Positions 7,501-14,833 of a stretch of DNA of 33,345 bases are shown here, one piece after another (the stretch's first letter is position 1; every line of letters begins with the position of its first letter). The DNA lies in assembly GCA_036495195.1 (NCBI GenBank), contig DASXNH010000116.1:1-33345 (forward strand), read 5' to 3'. Below the pieces are notes generated by a model. That model had not been told where the DNA came from, searched no databases, and saw only the letters and a list, made by a program, of their open reading frames with translations. The stretch is from Palsa-872 sp036495195. Its GTDB lineage: Bacteria; Chloroflexota; Dormibacteria; Dormibacterales; Dormibacteraceae. Made by a program: the position numbers and the translations under genes.

Positions 7501-8870
7501 GCGATGGCCCGCGCGACGACCTCGTGCACCTCAGGCAGCGCGCGACGGATCTGCTCTTCGAGCTCGGACTCGACCTGGTGCGCGTGCTCGAGGCTGACGG
7601 CACCGTCCAGCTCCGCCACCACATGGGCGTAAATCCGGTTGTGCCTATCGCTCAGCTCGACGTCGACACACCGCCGCACCTCGGGGTGCGACTCAACCAC
7701 CTCGCGCATCTTTTCCGCGAGCTGCGTCCTGCGACCTGTGACATCCTCACCCTGCACGACGTGTGGTTCCATCGGCTCGAGGTGGATGTCGATGCGACTG
7801 GCGTCGGGCAGCTCGCCACGCAAGGTGCGTTCCAACTCGGCACTGGCCTTCGAGGCTGTCGCCAGGGTCATGTCGCCCGGCAGCTTCGCGTGCATCGTCA
7901 GGTGTAGCGACCCGTCGTGTTCACGCTCCACCGTCACGTTGTGCAGATCCCTGACACCACCGTTGCGCGCCGCTGCCGCGTGCACACGTTCGACCAGGTC
8001 GCTTGGCCGCGTCTGGCCTTCCACCGCGACGGTGAGGTCCAGCGACGGCAATGCCGCTTTCGCCGCTCGCTTTACCTGGTCGACCAGCGCCCCTGCAGCT
8101 TCGAGCGACAGCATCCGAGCCGTGGCGACGCTTGCATCTCCGATCAGGTTCGGGCCGGACCGCCGCACACGCACGGATCGCACCTCGCGCACCCCCTTCA
8201 CGCCCTGGATTGCGGCGCGCAGCTGCCTTGCCGCACCCGCGGGCGCGCGGTCCATGAGGATGTCTCCCGACCGCCATGCAATCTTCGCGGCCGAGCGGGC
8301 GATTGTCGCCGCCACCACGAGAGCTGCCACCGAGTCCGCCCACGGCAAGCCGATGGTCACTCCGACCAGGCCGATCAACACTGCAATGGTGGCGAGGACA
8401 TCGGCAAGGCGATTTGTCGCGTCGGCTCGAAGCGCTTCGCTGTCGGCGGCCCGGCCGACGCCGCGCAGGATTCCGGCGCGACCCGCTTCGATGACGACAG
8501 TCCCGATCAACAAGGCGAACGCGTAGCCCGCCGGGTTCACGGTGCCGCCGCCAGCTGTCAGCCGATGCAGGGCTTCAAAGGCGATGCCCAGGGCGGTGAT
8601 GATCATCAGCATGCCCTCGGCGAACGCGGCAACGTTCTCGGCTCGACCGTGGCCGTAGGGGTGCTCGGTGTCGGCAGGCTTGCGAGCGGTTCGGACGGCC
8701 GCGAAAGCAAAAGCGCTCGCAATCACGTCGAGGAGGGAATGCGCCGCCTCGCTGAGGATGCCGAGGCTTCCTGTCAGCACCCCGACGACGAGCTTGCCCA
8801 GCACAAGGGCAACTCCGACCAACACCGAGACCAGTGCAACGAGCTCTGGCCTCCGCCCAAGGGCTTTCAC
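7497..8870 (-). CDS. Cation diffusion facilitator with three tandem C-terminal dimerisation domains
   Basis: A 457-residue CDF transporter, long for the family (about 300). Residues 10-205 hold six membrane helices. Metal site A is His44/Asp48 in TM2 (SEAAHSLLDV) and Asn153/Asp157 in TM5 (ADATNRLADV), where most family members have His or Asp at the Asn153 position. PYGHGRAENV (71-80) is the conserved loop after TM2. The cytoplasmic part contains not one but three ZT-dimer-like repeats, roughly residues 213-288, 289-371 and 376-457, each ending in a β-α-β pattern such as LPDASRIDIHLEP. It should export a divalent cation by proton antiport; the metal is uncertain given Asn153. GTG start; TACAGT lies 7 nt upstream. 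It heads a chain of overlapping genes. Confidence 0.9.
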   Translation of the reverse strand: MKALGRRPELVALVSVLVGVALVLGKLVVGVLTGSLGILSEAAHSLLDVIASAFAFAAVRTARKPADTEHPYGHGRAENVAAFAEGMLMIITALGIAFEALHRLTAGGGTVNPAGYAFALLIGTVVIEAGRAGILRGVGRAADSEALRADATNRLADVLATIAVLIGLVGVTIGLPWADSVAALVVAATIARSAAKIAWRSGDILMDRAPAGAARQLRAAIQGVKGVREVRSVRVRRSGPNLIGDASVATARMLSLEAAGALVDQVKRAAKAALPSLDLTVAVEGQTRPSDLVERVHAAAARNGGVRDLHNVTVEREHDGSLHLTMHAKLPGDMTLATASKASAELERTLRGELPDASRIDIHLEPMEPHVVQGEDVTGRRTQLAEKMREVVESHPEVRRCVDVELSDRHNRIYAHVVAELDGAVSLEHAHQVESELEEQIRRALPEVHEVVARAIA

Positions 8871-8877
8871 TCAACGA

Positions 8878-8909
8878 ACTGTACGGAGCCCGCCTTTACT
8901 TGCATGCAA
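8878..8909 (-). promoter_or_regulatory. Promoter region of the CDF-led gene chain
   Basis: On the minus strand TACAGT (8883-8878) lies 7 nt before the GTG at 8870, giving a probable leaderless start. A perfect 10-bp palindrome, TTGCATGCAA (8900-8909), is centred about 24 bp upstream of the hexamer, near where a -35 would be. A palindrome of this length is common by chance, so the operator role is only a suggestion. Confidence 0.35.
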
Positions 8910-8942
8910 ACCGCCCGAATGGGGCGCTACGCCGCGATGGGC

Positions 8943-9677
8943 TCACCGCTTCTCCCGGCGTCGCTTCTCCATCTTCTCGACCGCTTCCCAGTGGGCCGGG
9001 TCCGCCCAGGTGCGCGCGAATGCCTGGACGGTAGTGTCCTCCAGCTCTGGGTTGCGATGGGGGCGGACAGCGTTGACCGCGCTCTTGATTCCTGCCACCG
9101 CAGCGGCAGGGGCTGCCGCTATCGCGCTGGCGACCTCCCCCAGACGCCGATCGAACGCGGGGCTCGGAACCACCATCTCCACGAGGCCGAGCTGCAGCGC
9201 TTCGGCTGCGGGCAACGGCTGCCCGACGAGCAGCATGCTCAGCGCGCGCGCGCGGCCGACGAGCGATGGGAGCCTCTCCGTCGCGCCCCATGCCGGCATC
9301 AACCCGAGGTTGACCTGGGTGAAGCCAATACGTGCGTGCTCCGCCGCGATTCGGAAATCGCACGCCACGGCAAGCTCCGCGCCCCCACCGAGTGCGTCGC
9401 CGTTCAAGCCGGCGATAACCGGGATCGCGAGCTGGGGTATGCGATCGAGGGTCGCGCGCATTCTGCGGGCCATCGCCGCAGCCTCCGACTCGCTGCGCAT
9501 CCCGTCGAGCTCCTTGATGTCGCCGCCCGCACAGAACGCTTTCTCGCCGGCGCCCCGAATGACGAGAACCCGAGCGCGCTGAAGACGAACCGTTTCGAGG
9601 GCCTCGTCGAGCTCGTCCATGGTCTGCAGCGCGAGAGCGTTGCGGGCCTGCGGCCGATCGATTACCAACAGTGCCAC
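8943..9677 (-). CDS. Enoyl-CoA hydratase/isomerase (crotonase) family protein
   Basis: A 244-residue crotonase-fold protein. AGGDIKEL forms the first half of the oxyanion hole and LGGGAELAVACDFRIA the second; it keeps the first catalytic Glu (GGGAEL). The second catalytic Glu of hydratases, normally in 'G.PE..LG..PG.GG', is replaced: the segment reads FTQVNLGLMPAWGA. Ordinary enoyl-CoA hydration is therefore doubtful; isomerase, hydrolase or decarboxylase activities of the superfamily are alternatives. The GTG start used here at 9677 cuts off about eleven residues (LRDLHLEVVGG) that match the usual first β-strand and are encoded in frame back to a CTG at 9710. The gene follows fumC by 35 nt on the same strand and may be cotranscribed with it. 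Confidence 0.85.
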   Translation of the reverse strand: MALLVIDRPQARNALALQTMDELDEALETVRLQRARVLVIRGAGEKAFCAGGDIKELDGMRSESEAAAMARRMRATLDRIPQLAIPVIAGLNGDALGGGAELAVACDFRIAAEHARIGFTQVNLGLMPAWGATERLPSLVGRARALSMLLVGQPLPAAEALQLGLVEMVVPSPAFDRRLGEVASAIAAAPAAAVAGIKSAVNAVRPHRNPELEDTTVQAFARTWADPAHWEAVEKMEKRRREKR

Positions 9678-9712
9678 GCCGCCGACGACCTCGAGGTGGA
9701 GGTCCCGCAGCG

Positions 9713-11164
9713 TTAGCCGCCCCCGACCGGGCCCTCGAGGCCTGGCCTGGTCATCTTCCCGAGGTCGAGGACCTTGTTCAGGTTTGCTTCGGAGATGCCT
9801 TTCGTGCGCGCCACCTGGCGAATCGATCGGCCCGTGCGCATGGACTCCTTGGCGATCTTGGCCGCCTCGTCGTACCCGATGATCGGGTTCAGCGCAGTGG
9901 CGAGCATCGGGCTGCGTTCGACCAGTTCCGGTCCTCTGTCGGTCGCCTGCAGGCCTTCAATGCAGCGTTCGGTCAGGTTTCGCGCGGACGCTGCGAGGAG
10001 TGTGATCGACTCAAGAGATGTGACGCCCGCCACCGGCATCATCACGTTCAGCTCGAAGAGGCTGCCGGACTGCCCGCACAGGGCGACGGTGACGTCATTG
10101 CCGAACACGCGCGCGACGACCATGGTCAACGATTCGACGATCACCGGGTTGACCTTGCCGGGCATGATGCTCGAGCCCGGTTGCGTCTCGGGCAGGCGAA
10201 GCTCTCCGAGTCCCGCAATCGGCCCCGAGCCCATCAGCCTGATATCCGAACCGATCTTCCAAAGGCTGGTGGCGATGGTTCGAAGACCGCCATGAGCCGC
10301 GACCAAGACGTCAAGGGTCGCCTGCGCGTGGAAGTGGTTGCGAGTCTCATGGATGGCGATGCGCGTGGCTTTGGCGAGACGCGTGCTGGTCATGCGCGCG
10401 TACTGCGGGTGTGAGTTGAGGCCGGTGCCGACGGCGGTGCCACCGAGGGGCACCTTGGCCAACTCCTCGATCGCTGCCTCCGCCCGGCGGATCGACTCCT
10501 CCACCTGACCGGCGTACCCCTTGAACTCCTGGCCGAGTCGGATTGGTGTGGCGTCCTGGAGATGAGTGCGCCCGGTCTTCACCACCGGCCAGAACTCCTT
10601 GCTCTTCGCCTCGAGGGCTCTCTCGAGAAGGCGGAGCGCAGGGATGAGCTCGTCCGCAATCGCCACGGCGCATGAAATCTGGATCGCTGTCGGGATCACG
10701 TCGTTCGATGACTGGCCCAGGTTCACGTGGTCGTTGGGGTGCACCGCCTTTGACCCACGTTCAGCGCCCAGTATCTCGATGGCTCGATTGGCGATGACCT
10801 CGTTGGCATTGGTGTTAGTCGATGTGCCGGAACCTGTCTGATAAATGTCGATGGGGAATTGGTGGTCCAGGTCGCCGTCGATCACCTCCTGCGCGGCGGC
10901 CGTAATCGCTCGCGCCCGCCTTCTCGAGAGCAAGCCCAGCTCCAGGTTGGTCTGAGCGGCCGCCTTCTTGATAAGCCCCAGCGCGCGGATGAACCGGCGC
11001 GGGAACGGCTGGCCCGAGATCGGGAAATTCAGGACGGCGCGTTGGGTCGAAGCGCCGTAATAGGCGTCCGCAGGCACTTCGACCTCCCCCATGGAGTCGC
11101 GCTCCACCCGCACCTTGCGCGCCCGCGCGCGTCGGTTTGGCCTGGCTGCTCGCTTCTGTGGCAT
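9713..11164 (-). CDS. fumC: Class II fumarate hydratase
   Basis: A 483-residue enzyme of the fumarase/aspartase superfamily that interconverts fumarate and malate in the TCA cycle. The signature loop GSSIMPGKVNP (330-340) carries the catalytic Ser; TGSGTSTNTNANE (110-122), HPNDHVNLGQSSND (142-155) and GRTHLQDA (198-205) are the substrate-binding regions. The combination, especially GSGTSTNTNANEV and TALNPIIGYDEAAKIAK, fits FumC better than aspartase, which is the main alternative. The first 20 residues, rich in Arg and Lys, extend beyond the usual start at ERDSMGEVEVPADAYYG. The ATG is at 11162-11164. TAGAAT lies 8 nt upstream, in a gap of 27 bp shared with the divergent Ppx gene. Confidence 0.93.
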   Translation of the reverse strand: MPQKRAARPNRRARARKVRVERDSMGEVEVPADAYYGASTQRAVLNFPISGQPFPRRFIRALGLIKKAAAQTNLELGLLSRRRARAITAAAQEVIDGDLDHQFPIDIYQTGSGTSTNTNANEVIANRAIEILGAERGSKAVHPNDHVNLGQSSNDVIPTAIQISCAVAIADELIPALRLLERALEAKSKEFWPVVKTGRTHLQDATPIRLGQEFKGYAGQVEESIRRAEAAIEELAKVPLGGTAVGTGLNSHPQYARMTSTRLAKATRIAIHETRNHFHAQATLDVLVAAHGGLRTIATSLWKIGSDIRLMGSGPIAGLGELRLPETQPGSSIMPGKVNPVIVESLTMVVARVFGNDVTVALCGQSGSLFELNVMMPVAGVTSLESITLLAASARNLTERCIEGLQATDRGPELVERSPMLATALNPIIGYDEAAKIAKESMRTGRSIRQVARTKGISEANLNKVLDLGKMTRPGLEGPVGGG

Positions 11165-11172
11165 TCACGGAG

Positions 11173-11182
11173 ATTCTAGAGT
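11173..11182. promoter_or_regulatory. Overlapping divergent -10 elements (fumC / Ppx-like gene)
   Basis: ATTCTAGAGT reads as TAGAGT on the plus strand (11177-11182), 9 nt before the ATG at 11192. On the minus strand it reads as TAGAAT (11178-11173), 8 nt before the fumC ATG at 11164. The two hexamers share the central CTAG, a symmetrical bidirectional promoter with little or no leader on either side. Confidence 0.5.
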
Positions 11183-11191
11183 GGCTGTGCA

Positions 11192-12094
11192 ATGCGATTG
11201 GCGGCGGTCGATGTCGGCAGCAATACCGTTCACGCCTTGGTGGCCGACGTGGTCCGCGGGCGGCTGATCGATGTCGCCCATTACGTCGAGATGCCGGAGC
11301 TCGGATCCCAGGTCGCACGGACCGGCGCCATCGGACCGCGTGCCAAGACGGCGATACGTGCCCTCCGGTCAGTCGTCGCGCAGGCTCGGACGCACAACTA
11401 TGAGGTCCTCCTGGCCGGGGCGACCGAAGCGGTCCGCCAGGCGTCGGATCGGGCTGCATTCGCTCGCGATGCAGGTAAAGCCATCGGCACGCCGCTCCGC
11501 ATCATCGGCGCCCACCGCGAAGCTGAGCTGAGCTTCCTCGGCGTGGCGTCCAGCCATGCGGGGAGGCGCGAGTGGTTGATGGTCGACCTCGGGGGTGCCT
11601 CGACGGAGATCGTGGTCGGCAATGCTCGCAATATGGTGCGCTCCGCCACGTTGCCCATTGGGTCCGGTGTTCTCGCCAGCGCACATCTTTCGGATCCTCC
11701 CAGGCCCGAGGAGCGCGCGCGGCTGCGAAAAGCAGCCCTCCGCGAGGTGACGCACGCGCCCGATGCCGACGTCGACCGTCTGGTGGCGACCGGTGGCACG
11801 GCTTCAAACCTGCCGCAGGTGCTTTCGAAGCGGAATCCGCCCACTGTCCTCACCTCCGCTGACCTCCTCACCTGCGAGAGTCGCCTCGATGCGGGGAAGG
11901 CGGCCGACGCGGCTGTCAAGGTCGGTTTGCCGGCCAATCGCGTCAAGGCGATGCGGGCAGGAGTCGAGGTACTTCTGCTGCTGCTGGACTGGTATGGCCT
12001 GGCGGTCCTCCACGTCAGCCACCAGGGGTTGCGACACGGCATGCTGCTGTCCTATCTCGAACGGGGCCAGGATTGGTGGAAGCCGGCCGAATAG
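11192..12094 (+). CDS. Ppx/GppA-family phosphatase
   Basis: A 300-residue protein of the ASKHA fold. It opens with AAVDVGSNTVHALVAD, the phosphate-1 loop of exopolyphosphatase/ppGpp-ase proteins. GATEAVRQASDR matches the family's 'A.R.A.N...F', REAELSFLGV matches the 'EEA.....G' segment, and VDLGGASTEIVVG is the phosphate-2 loop. At 300 residues it has only the catalytic module, like the short Ppx proteins of actinobacteria, without the C-terminal HD-like extension. It could hydrolyse polyphosphate or pppGpp, linking it to phosphate storage or stringent response; the sequence does not decide. It diverges from fumC and is followed after 63 nt by a CDF gene on the same strand. Confidence 0.88.
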   Translation: MRLAAVDVGSNTVHALVADVVRGRLIDVAHYVEMPELGSQVARTGAIGPRAKTAIRALRSVVAQARTHNYEVLLAGATEAVRQASDRAAFARDAGKAIGTPLRIIGAHREAELSFLGVASSHAGRREWLMVDLGGASTEIVVGNARNMVRSATLPIGSGVLASAHLSDPPRPEERARLRKAALREVTHAPDADVDRLVATGGTASNLPQVLSKRNPPTVLTSADLLTCESRLDAGKAADAAVKVGLPANRVKAMRAGVEVLLLLLDWYGLAVLHVSHQGLRHGMLLSYLERGQDWWKPAE

Positions 12095-12100
12095 GCCGGC
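12082..12100 (+). terminator. Perfect GC hairpin over the stop codon of the Ppx-like gene
   Basis: GCCGGCC, loop GAATA, GGCCGGC: a 7-bp perfect stem that includes the TAG stop (12092-12094) at the loop and 3' arm. No T-run follows. It may attenuate read-through to the CDF gene, which has its own -10-like element. Confidence 0.35.
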
Positions 12101-12145
12101 GGTGGCGGCTTCCGAGGTCGGCAATTACCTTTCGGTGCAAGTGGG

Positions 12146-12151
12146 TAAATT
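12146..12151 (+). promoter_or_regulatory. -10 element for the zinc-type CDF gene
   Basis: TAAATT lies 6 nt before the ATG at 12158. With a usual -10-to-start distance the transcript would begin at or within a base of the ATG. No purine-rich ribosome binding site is seen between. Confidence 0.45.
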
Positions 12152-12157
12152 GAACTG

Positions 12158-13120
12158 ATGGCCGTGCGAGACCGCGGAACCACGCTGAAGCTGGCGCTCG
12201 CCCTGACGTGCCTCGTCCTGGTGGTCGAGCTCGTGGGCGGGCTTGTCTCCCACTCGCTGGCGCTCCTCTCGGACGCCGGCCATGTTCTCACCGATGTCTT
12301 CGCCGTCGGCCTGGCCTGGTTCGCCGTCGCCCAGGCCAACCGCCCTGCCGACCAGCGTCGAAGCTACGGCTACCATCGCGTGAGCATCCTGGCGGCGCTC
12401 GTGAACTCGGTCGTCTTGATTGGGATCGTCATCGCGATCGGCTACGAGGCTCTGCGTCGCCTGGCGAACCCCGAACCCGTGCAGAGTGGCATCGTCATCC
12501 TCACGGCGCTGATCGGCATCGCGATCAACGCCTACGTCGCCTTCGGCCTCCGGCGCGATACCCATAGCCTGAACATGCGAGCGGCTTTCCTCCATGTGGT
12601 CGGCGACATCGGAGCGTCGATTGGAGTCGTGGTGGCCGGCCTGGTGATCCTCCTGACGGGATGGCTATACATCGACTCGCTGCTATCGCTGGTCATCGCC
12701 GTCCTGATCGCGTTCGGCGCCTGGAGGATCGTGCGCGAGACCGTGAACCTTCTGCTCGAGGGCACACCGGCTGACATCAATCTCGCGGCGGTGACGGCTG
12801 AGATCAACGGAACGGAGCTCGTCACCAGCGTGCACGACCTCCACGTATGGGCCCTCTCATCCGATGAGATGGCACTCAGTGTTCACGTGGTCGTTGGTGA
12901 TTGCCCGCTCGGCGAGGCGGAGCACGTCGTGCGAGATCTCGAGAAAAGGCTTTGCGCGCGATTCTCGATCGGGCACACGACGATTCAGGTTGAAAGCTGC
13001 CACCCCTGCGGGGAAATCCATCACGGCGCCGGAGAACACAACCACCCGCACGATCACATGCGTGTGATCAGCTCAGCAGCGCCTCCTCCCGCTGCAGGAT
13101 CCGTCGCGCCACTGCGATAG
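12158..13120 (+). CDS. CDF-family zinc-type cation efflux protein (CzcD/ZitB-like)
   Basis: A 320-residue six-helix antiporter. Metal site A has the full zinc set: His42/Asp46 in TM2 (DAGHVLTDV) and His146/Asp150 in TM5 (LHVVGDIGAS). HVWALSSDEMALSVHVVV is the single cytoplasmic dimerisation domain of CzcD-type proteins. The tail is unusual: CHPCGEIHHGAGEHNHPHDH, a Cys/His-rich stretch that could bind metal, followed by a Pro/Ala end. It most likely exports Zn2+ and perhaps Co2+ or Cd2+ from the cytoplasm. The last 53 bp overlap the end of the convergent gene at 13068. This second CDF transporter differs from the one at 7497 in metal ligands and cytoplasmic domains, so the two probably handle different metals. 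Confidence 0.92.
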   Translation: MAVRDRGTTLKLALALTCLVLVVELVGGLVSHSLALLSDAGHVLTDVFAVGLAWFAVAQANRPADQRRSYGYHRVSILAALVNSVVLIGIVIAIGYEALRRLANPEPVQSGIVILTALIGIAINAYVAFGLRRDTHSLNMRAAFLHVVGDIGASIGVVVAGLVILLTGWLYIDSLLSLVIAVLIAFGAWRIVRETVNLLLEGTPADINLAAVTAEINGTELVTSVHDLHVWALSSDEMALSVHVVVGDCPLGEAEHVVRDLEKRLCARFSIGHTTIQVESCHPCGEIHHGAGEHNHPHDHMRVISSAAPPPAAGSVAPLR

Positions 13121-14747
13121 CCGACGCGTAGGTCGAGTCCATCCCGCGGTAGCTGAGCCCGCGCGCCCCAAGGGTGCGCGCCTGCGTGTAAGGGGTGTCT
13201 GAGGCGTAGTGCACGATGCCGAGGTCGAAGGTGACCCGGGCCATGTTGACGCTCTCGCCAAGCGGGTAGCGATCAGGCTGCGCGATCTCATAACACGCGT
13301 CGAGATAGGGCCCGGCCTCCATCTCCACCACCGTGTAGCGGCCGTGGTAATAGAAGTCGAGATAGTCGCGGTTCTGGAGGAAGGTGCCTCGCACGGCGAC
13401 CGCACGCTGATTGTCGAGCGCGGACCCGTAGACGAGGTTTGGTTGCACATCACCCGCCGCAAAGCAGTTGTCCAGCCAGTAGGTATTGCCGGAGTGCTCG
13501 TTATGCACCACGTTGGGGATCATCACGTCGCCCACATCGGCGTTGAGGGTGGCCGCCTTACCCAGCACATAGACGCCGGCGATCCATGCCGCCTGCTCGG
13601 CGACCTGGCGGAGGATGTGGTAGGCGGCCATGCCGAGCGGGTAATCGACGTTGAGGATGCAGGCGCCGGACGCGCGGAGCTTCTGCTCGTTCACCTTGCC
13701 GACTCTCGGGTCGATCGCCGACGGGTCGAGCTGCGACAGCTTGAACACCTGCGCCGCAGAGTCGACGCCGGTGCCCCTGGCGGGGACGTGGCGAATTCCG
13801 TTAGCCGCTTCCATCTCGGCGCGCCGCTGCCTCTGGCGCTCTCGATCGGGGTGCGTGTCGAAGAGATGGCGGGCGCTGTAGTACAACCAGTTGTCGGGCG
13901 ATGCACGGCTGGATCCGGCCTCGAGCTTGCGCCTCTCCTCGTCGAGCTCGGGATGGTTCCGCCGAACCCAATCGCGGATCTCGGTGTCGAATTGCCGGGC
14001 GACGCTAGTGAGCACGTTGATGAGGCTGTGGGCGTTGGACGAGACGAAGTAGACAGGCGCGTCGCGCACGCCCAGCTCGTCCATCGCCGCCGCGATGGGG
14101 AGCCACCACCGGCTGGCGTTGCGCGCATAGCCCAGATGGCTGCCGCCGACGAGGCGCAAGACGATCTTGCACTCCTCGTGCTTGATCGAAGCGAGGGTTT
14201 CTTCGAACCTCTCGCCCCAGGCATCGTGCAGTCGGCGCCAGTCATCCTCACTCGCGCCTGCCGCCATGCGCGCCCGCTCGTCGTCAAGCTCGACGTCCTG
14301 CAGCGCGTGGTGCAGCTTGTTCCATTCGATCTGATAGGCGACAAGCGTTGGGACGAGGTCGTCGATGTCTGAGTTGGACGCGATCAAGACCGCGAGCGTC
14401 GTACCGTCCTGGTACCAGCGCCGGCGACGGGCGGGAGCCTTCACCGCGTTCCAGCTGAGGATGTCGGCTCCGAGCACGGCCCTGAAACCCTGCGGGCTCT
14501 GGCCCATGACGACGTGGCGGCAGCGGCTGATGGCGTTGGGCAGGCGCCGGACCGCATAAAGGAGAGCTCCCATGTCGGTCTGGGGCTCGGCCGCGAGCGG
14601 GTGGAGGACCGACCCCATGCCCAGGTGTGACTGCACAAGGGACTCGATCTTGATGTCGCCGGAGCTCTGCAGCATCGTCGTGTACGTACGCACGTACAGC
14701 TCGACCGCATGCCGGCCGGCCCAACCGACCTTGGGAGGCGATTCCAT
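13068..14747 (-). CDS. Unrecognised 559-residue protein with nucleoside-phosphorylase-like C-terminal region
   Basis: I do not recognise the full-length family. Residues 1-330 are mostly helical, soluble, charged and Trp-rich (WNKLHHALQ, DDWRRLHDAWGERFEE), with no signal or membrane segment. Residues 390-545 carry motifs in the order seen in purine nucleoside phosphorylases and MTA/SAH nucleosidases: GKAATLNADVGDVMIP (396-411, like 'G.AGGL...GD..IP'), VVEMEAG (473-479, Glu477 at the place of the ribose-binding Glu) and HYASDTP (513-519, Asp517 at the place of the catalytic Asp). Cleavage or phosphorolysis of an N-glycosidic bond is therefore inferred, with the N-terminal part as a partner or regulatory domain. 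ATG start; TATAGT lies 6 nt upstream. The gene is monocistronic, and its 3' end overlaps the convergent CDF gene. Confidence 0.7.
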   Translation of the reverse strand: MESPPKVGWAGRHAVELYVRTYTTMLQSSGDIKIESLVQSHLGMGSVLHPLAAEPQTDMGALLYAVRRLPNAISRCRHVVMGQSPQGFRAVLGADILSWNAVKAPARRRRWYQDGTTLAVLIASNSDIDDLVPTLVAYQIEWNKLHHALQDVELDDERARMAAGASEDDWRRLHDAWGERFEETLASIKHEECKIVLRLVGGSHLGYARNASRWWLPIAAAMDELGVRDAPVYFVSSNAHSLINVLTSVARQFDTEIRDWVRRNHPELDEERRKLEAGSSRASPDNWLYYSARHLFDTHPDRERQRQRRAEMEAANGIRHVPARGTGVDSAAQVFKLSQLDPSAIDPRVGKVNEQKLRASGACILNVDYPLGMAAYHILRQVAEQAAWIAGVYVLGKAATLNADVGDVMIPNVVHNEHSGNTYWLDNCFAAGDVQPNLVYGSALDNQRAVAVRGTFLQNRDYLDFYYHGRYTVVEMEAGPYLDACYEIAQPDRYPLGESVNMARVTFDLGIVHYASDTPYTQARTLGARGLSYRGMDSTYASAIAVARRILQREEALLS

Positions 14748-14753
14748 AGGCCG

Positions 14754-14759
14754 ACTATA
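14754..14759 (-). promoter_or_regulatory. -10 element for the 559-residue protein gene
   Basis: TATAGT on the minus strand (five of six matches to TATAAT) ends 6 nt before the ATG at 14747, so the transcript is probably leaderless. On the plus strand the same bases read CTATAG and could also serve the secreted-protein gene at 14834. Confidence 0.45.
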
Positions 14760-14833
14760 GGATGACGGCCCCCAAAGGCCGTTTACAAAACCTTGACGCC
14801 GGTTTGCGGACCCGTTTGCTCCGCTGGCGGTTA

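Noticed and set aside
7917..9716. A 599-codon open frame on the plus strand
   Set aside because: It lies antisense to the CDF and crotonase genes, which have clear motifs. Its Arg/His/Gln-rich translation is typical of a high-GC shadow frame.
13209..14372. A 387-codon open frame on the plus strand
   Set aside because: Antisense to the 559-residue protein gene, whose composition, phosphorylase-like motifs and well-placed TATAGT element favour the minus strand. The plus frame is rich in Val, Arg and Asp with no motif.
14793..14822. TTGACG as a -35 for the secreted-protein gene
   Set aside because: Seventeen bases downstream lies TTGCTC, a poor -10, so the pair does not make a convincing promoter.
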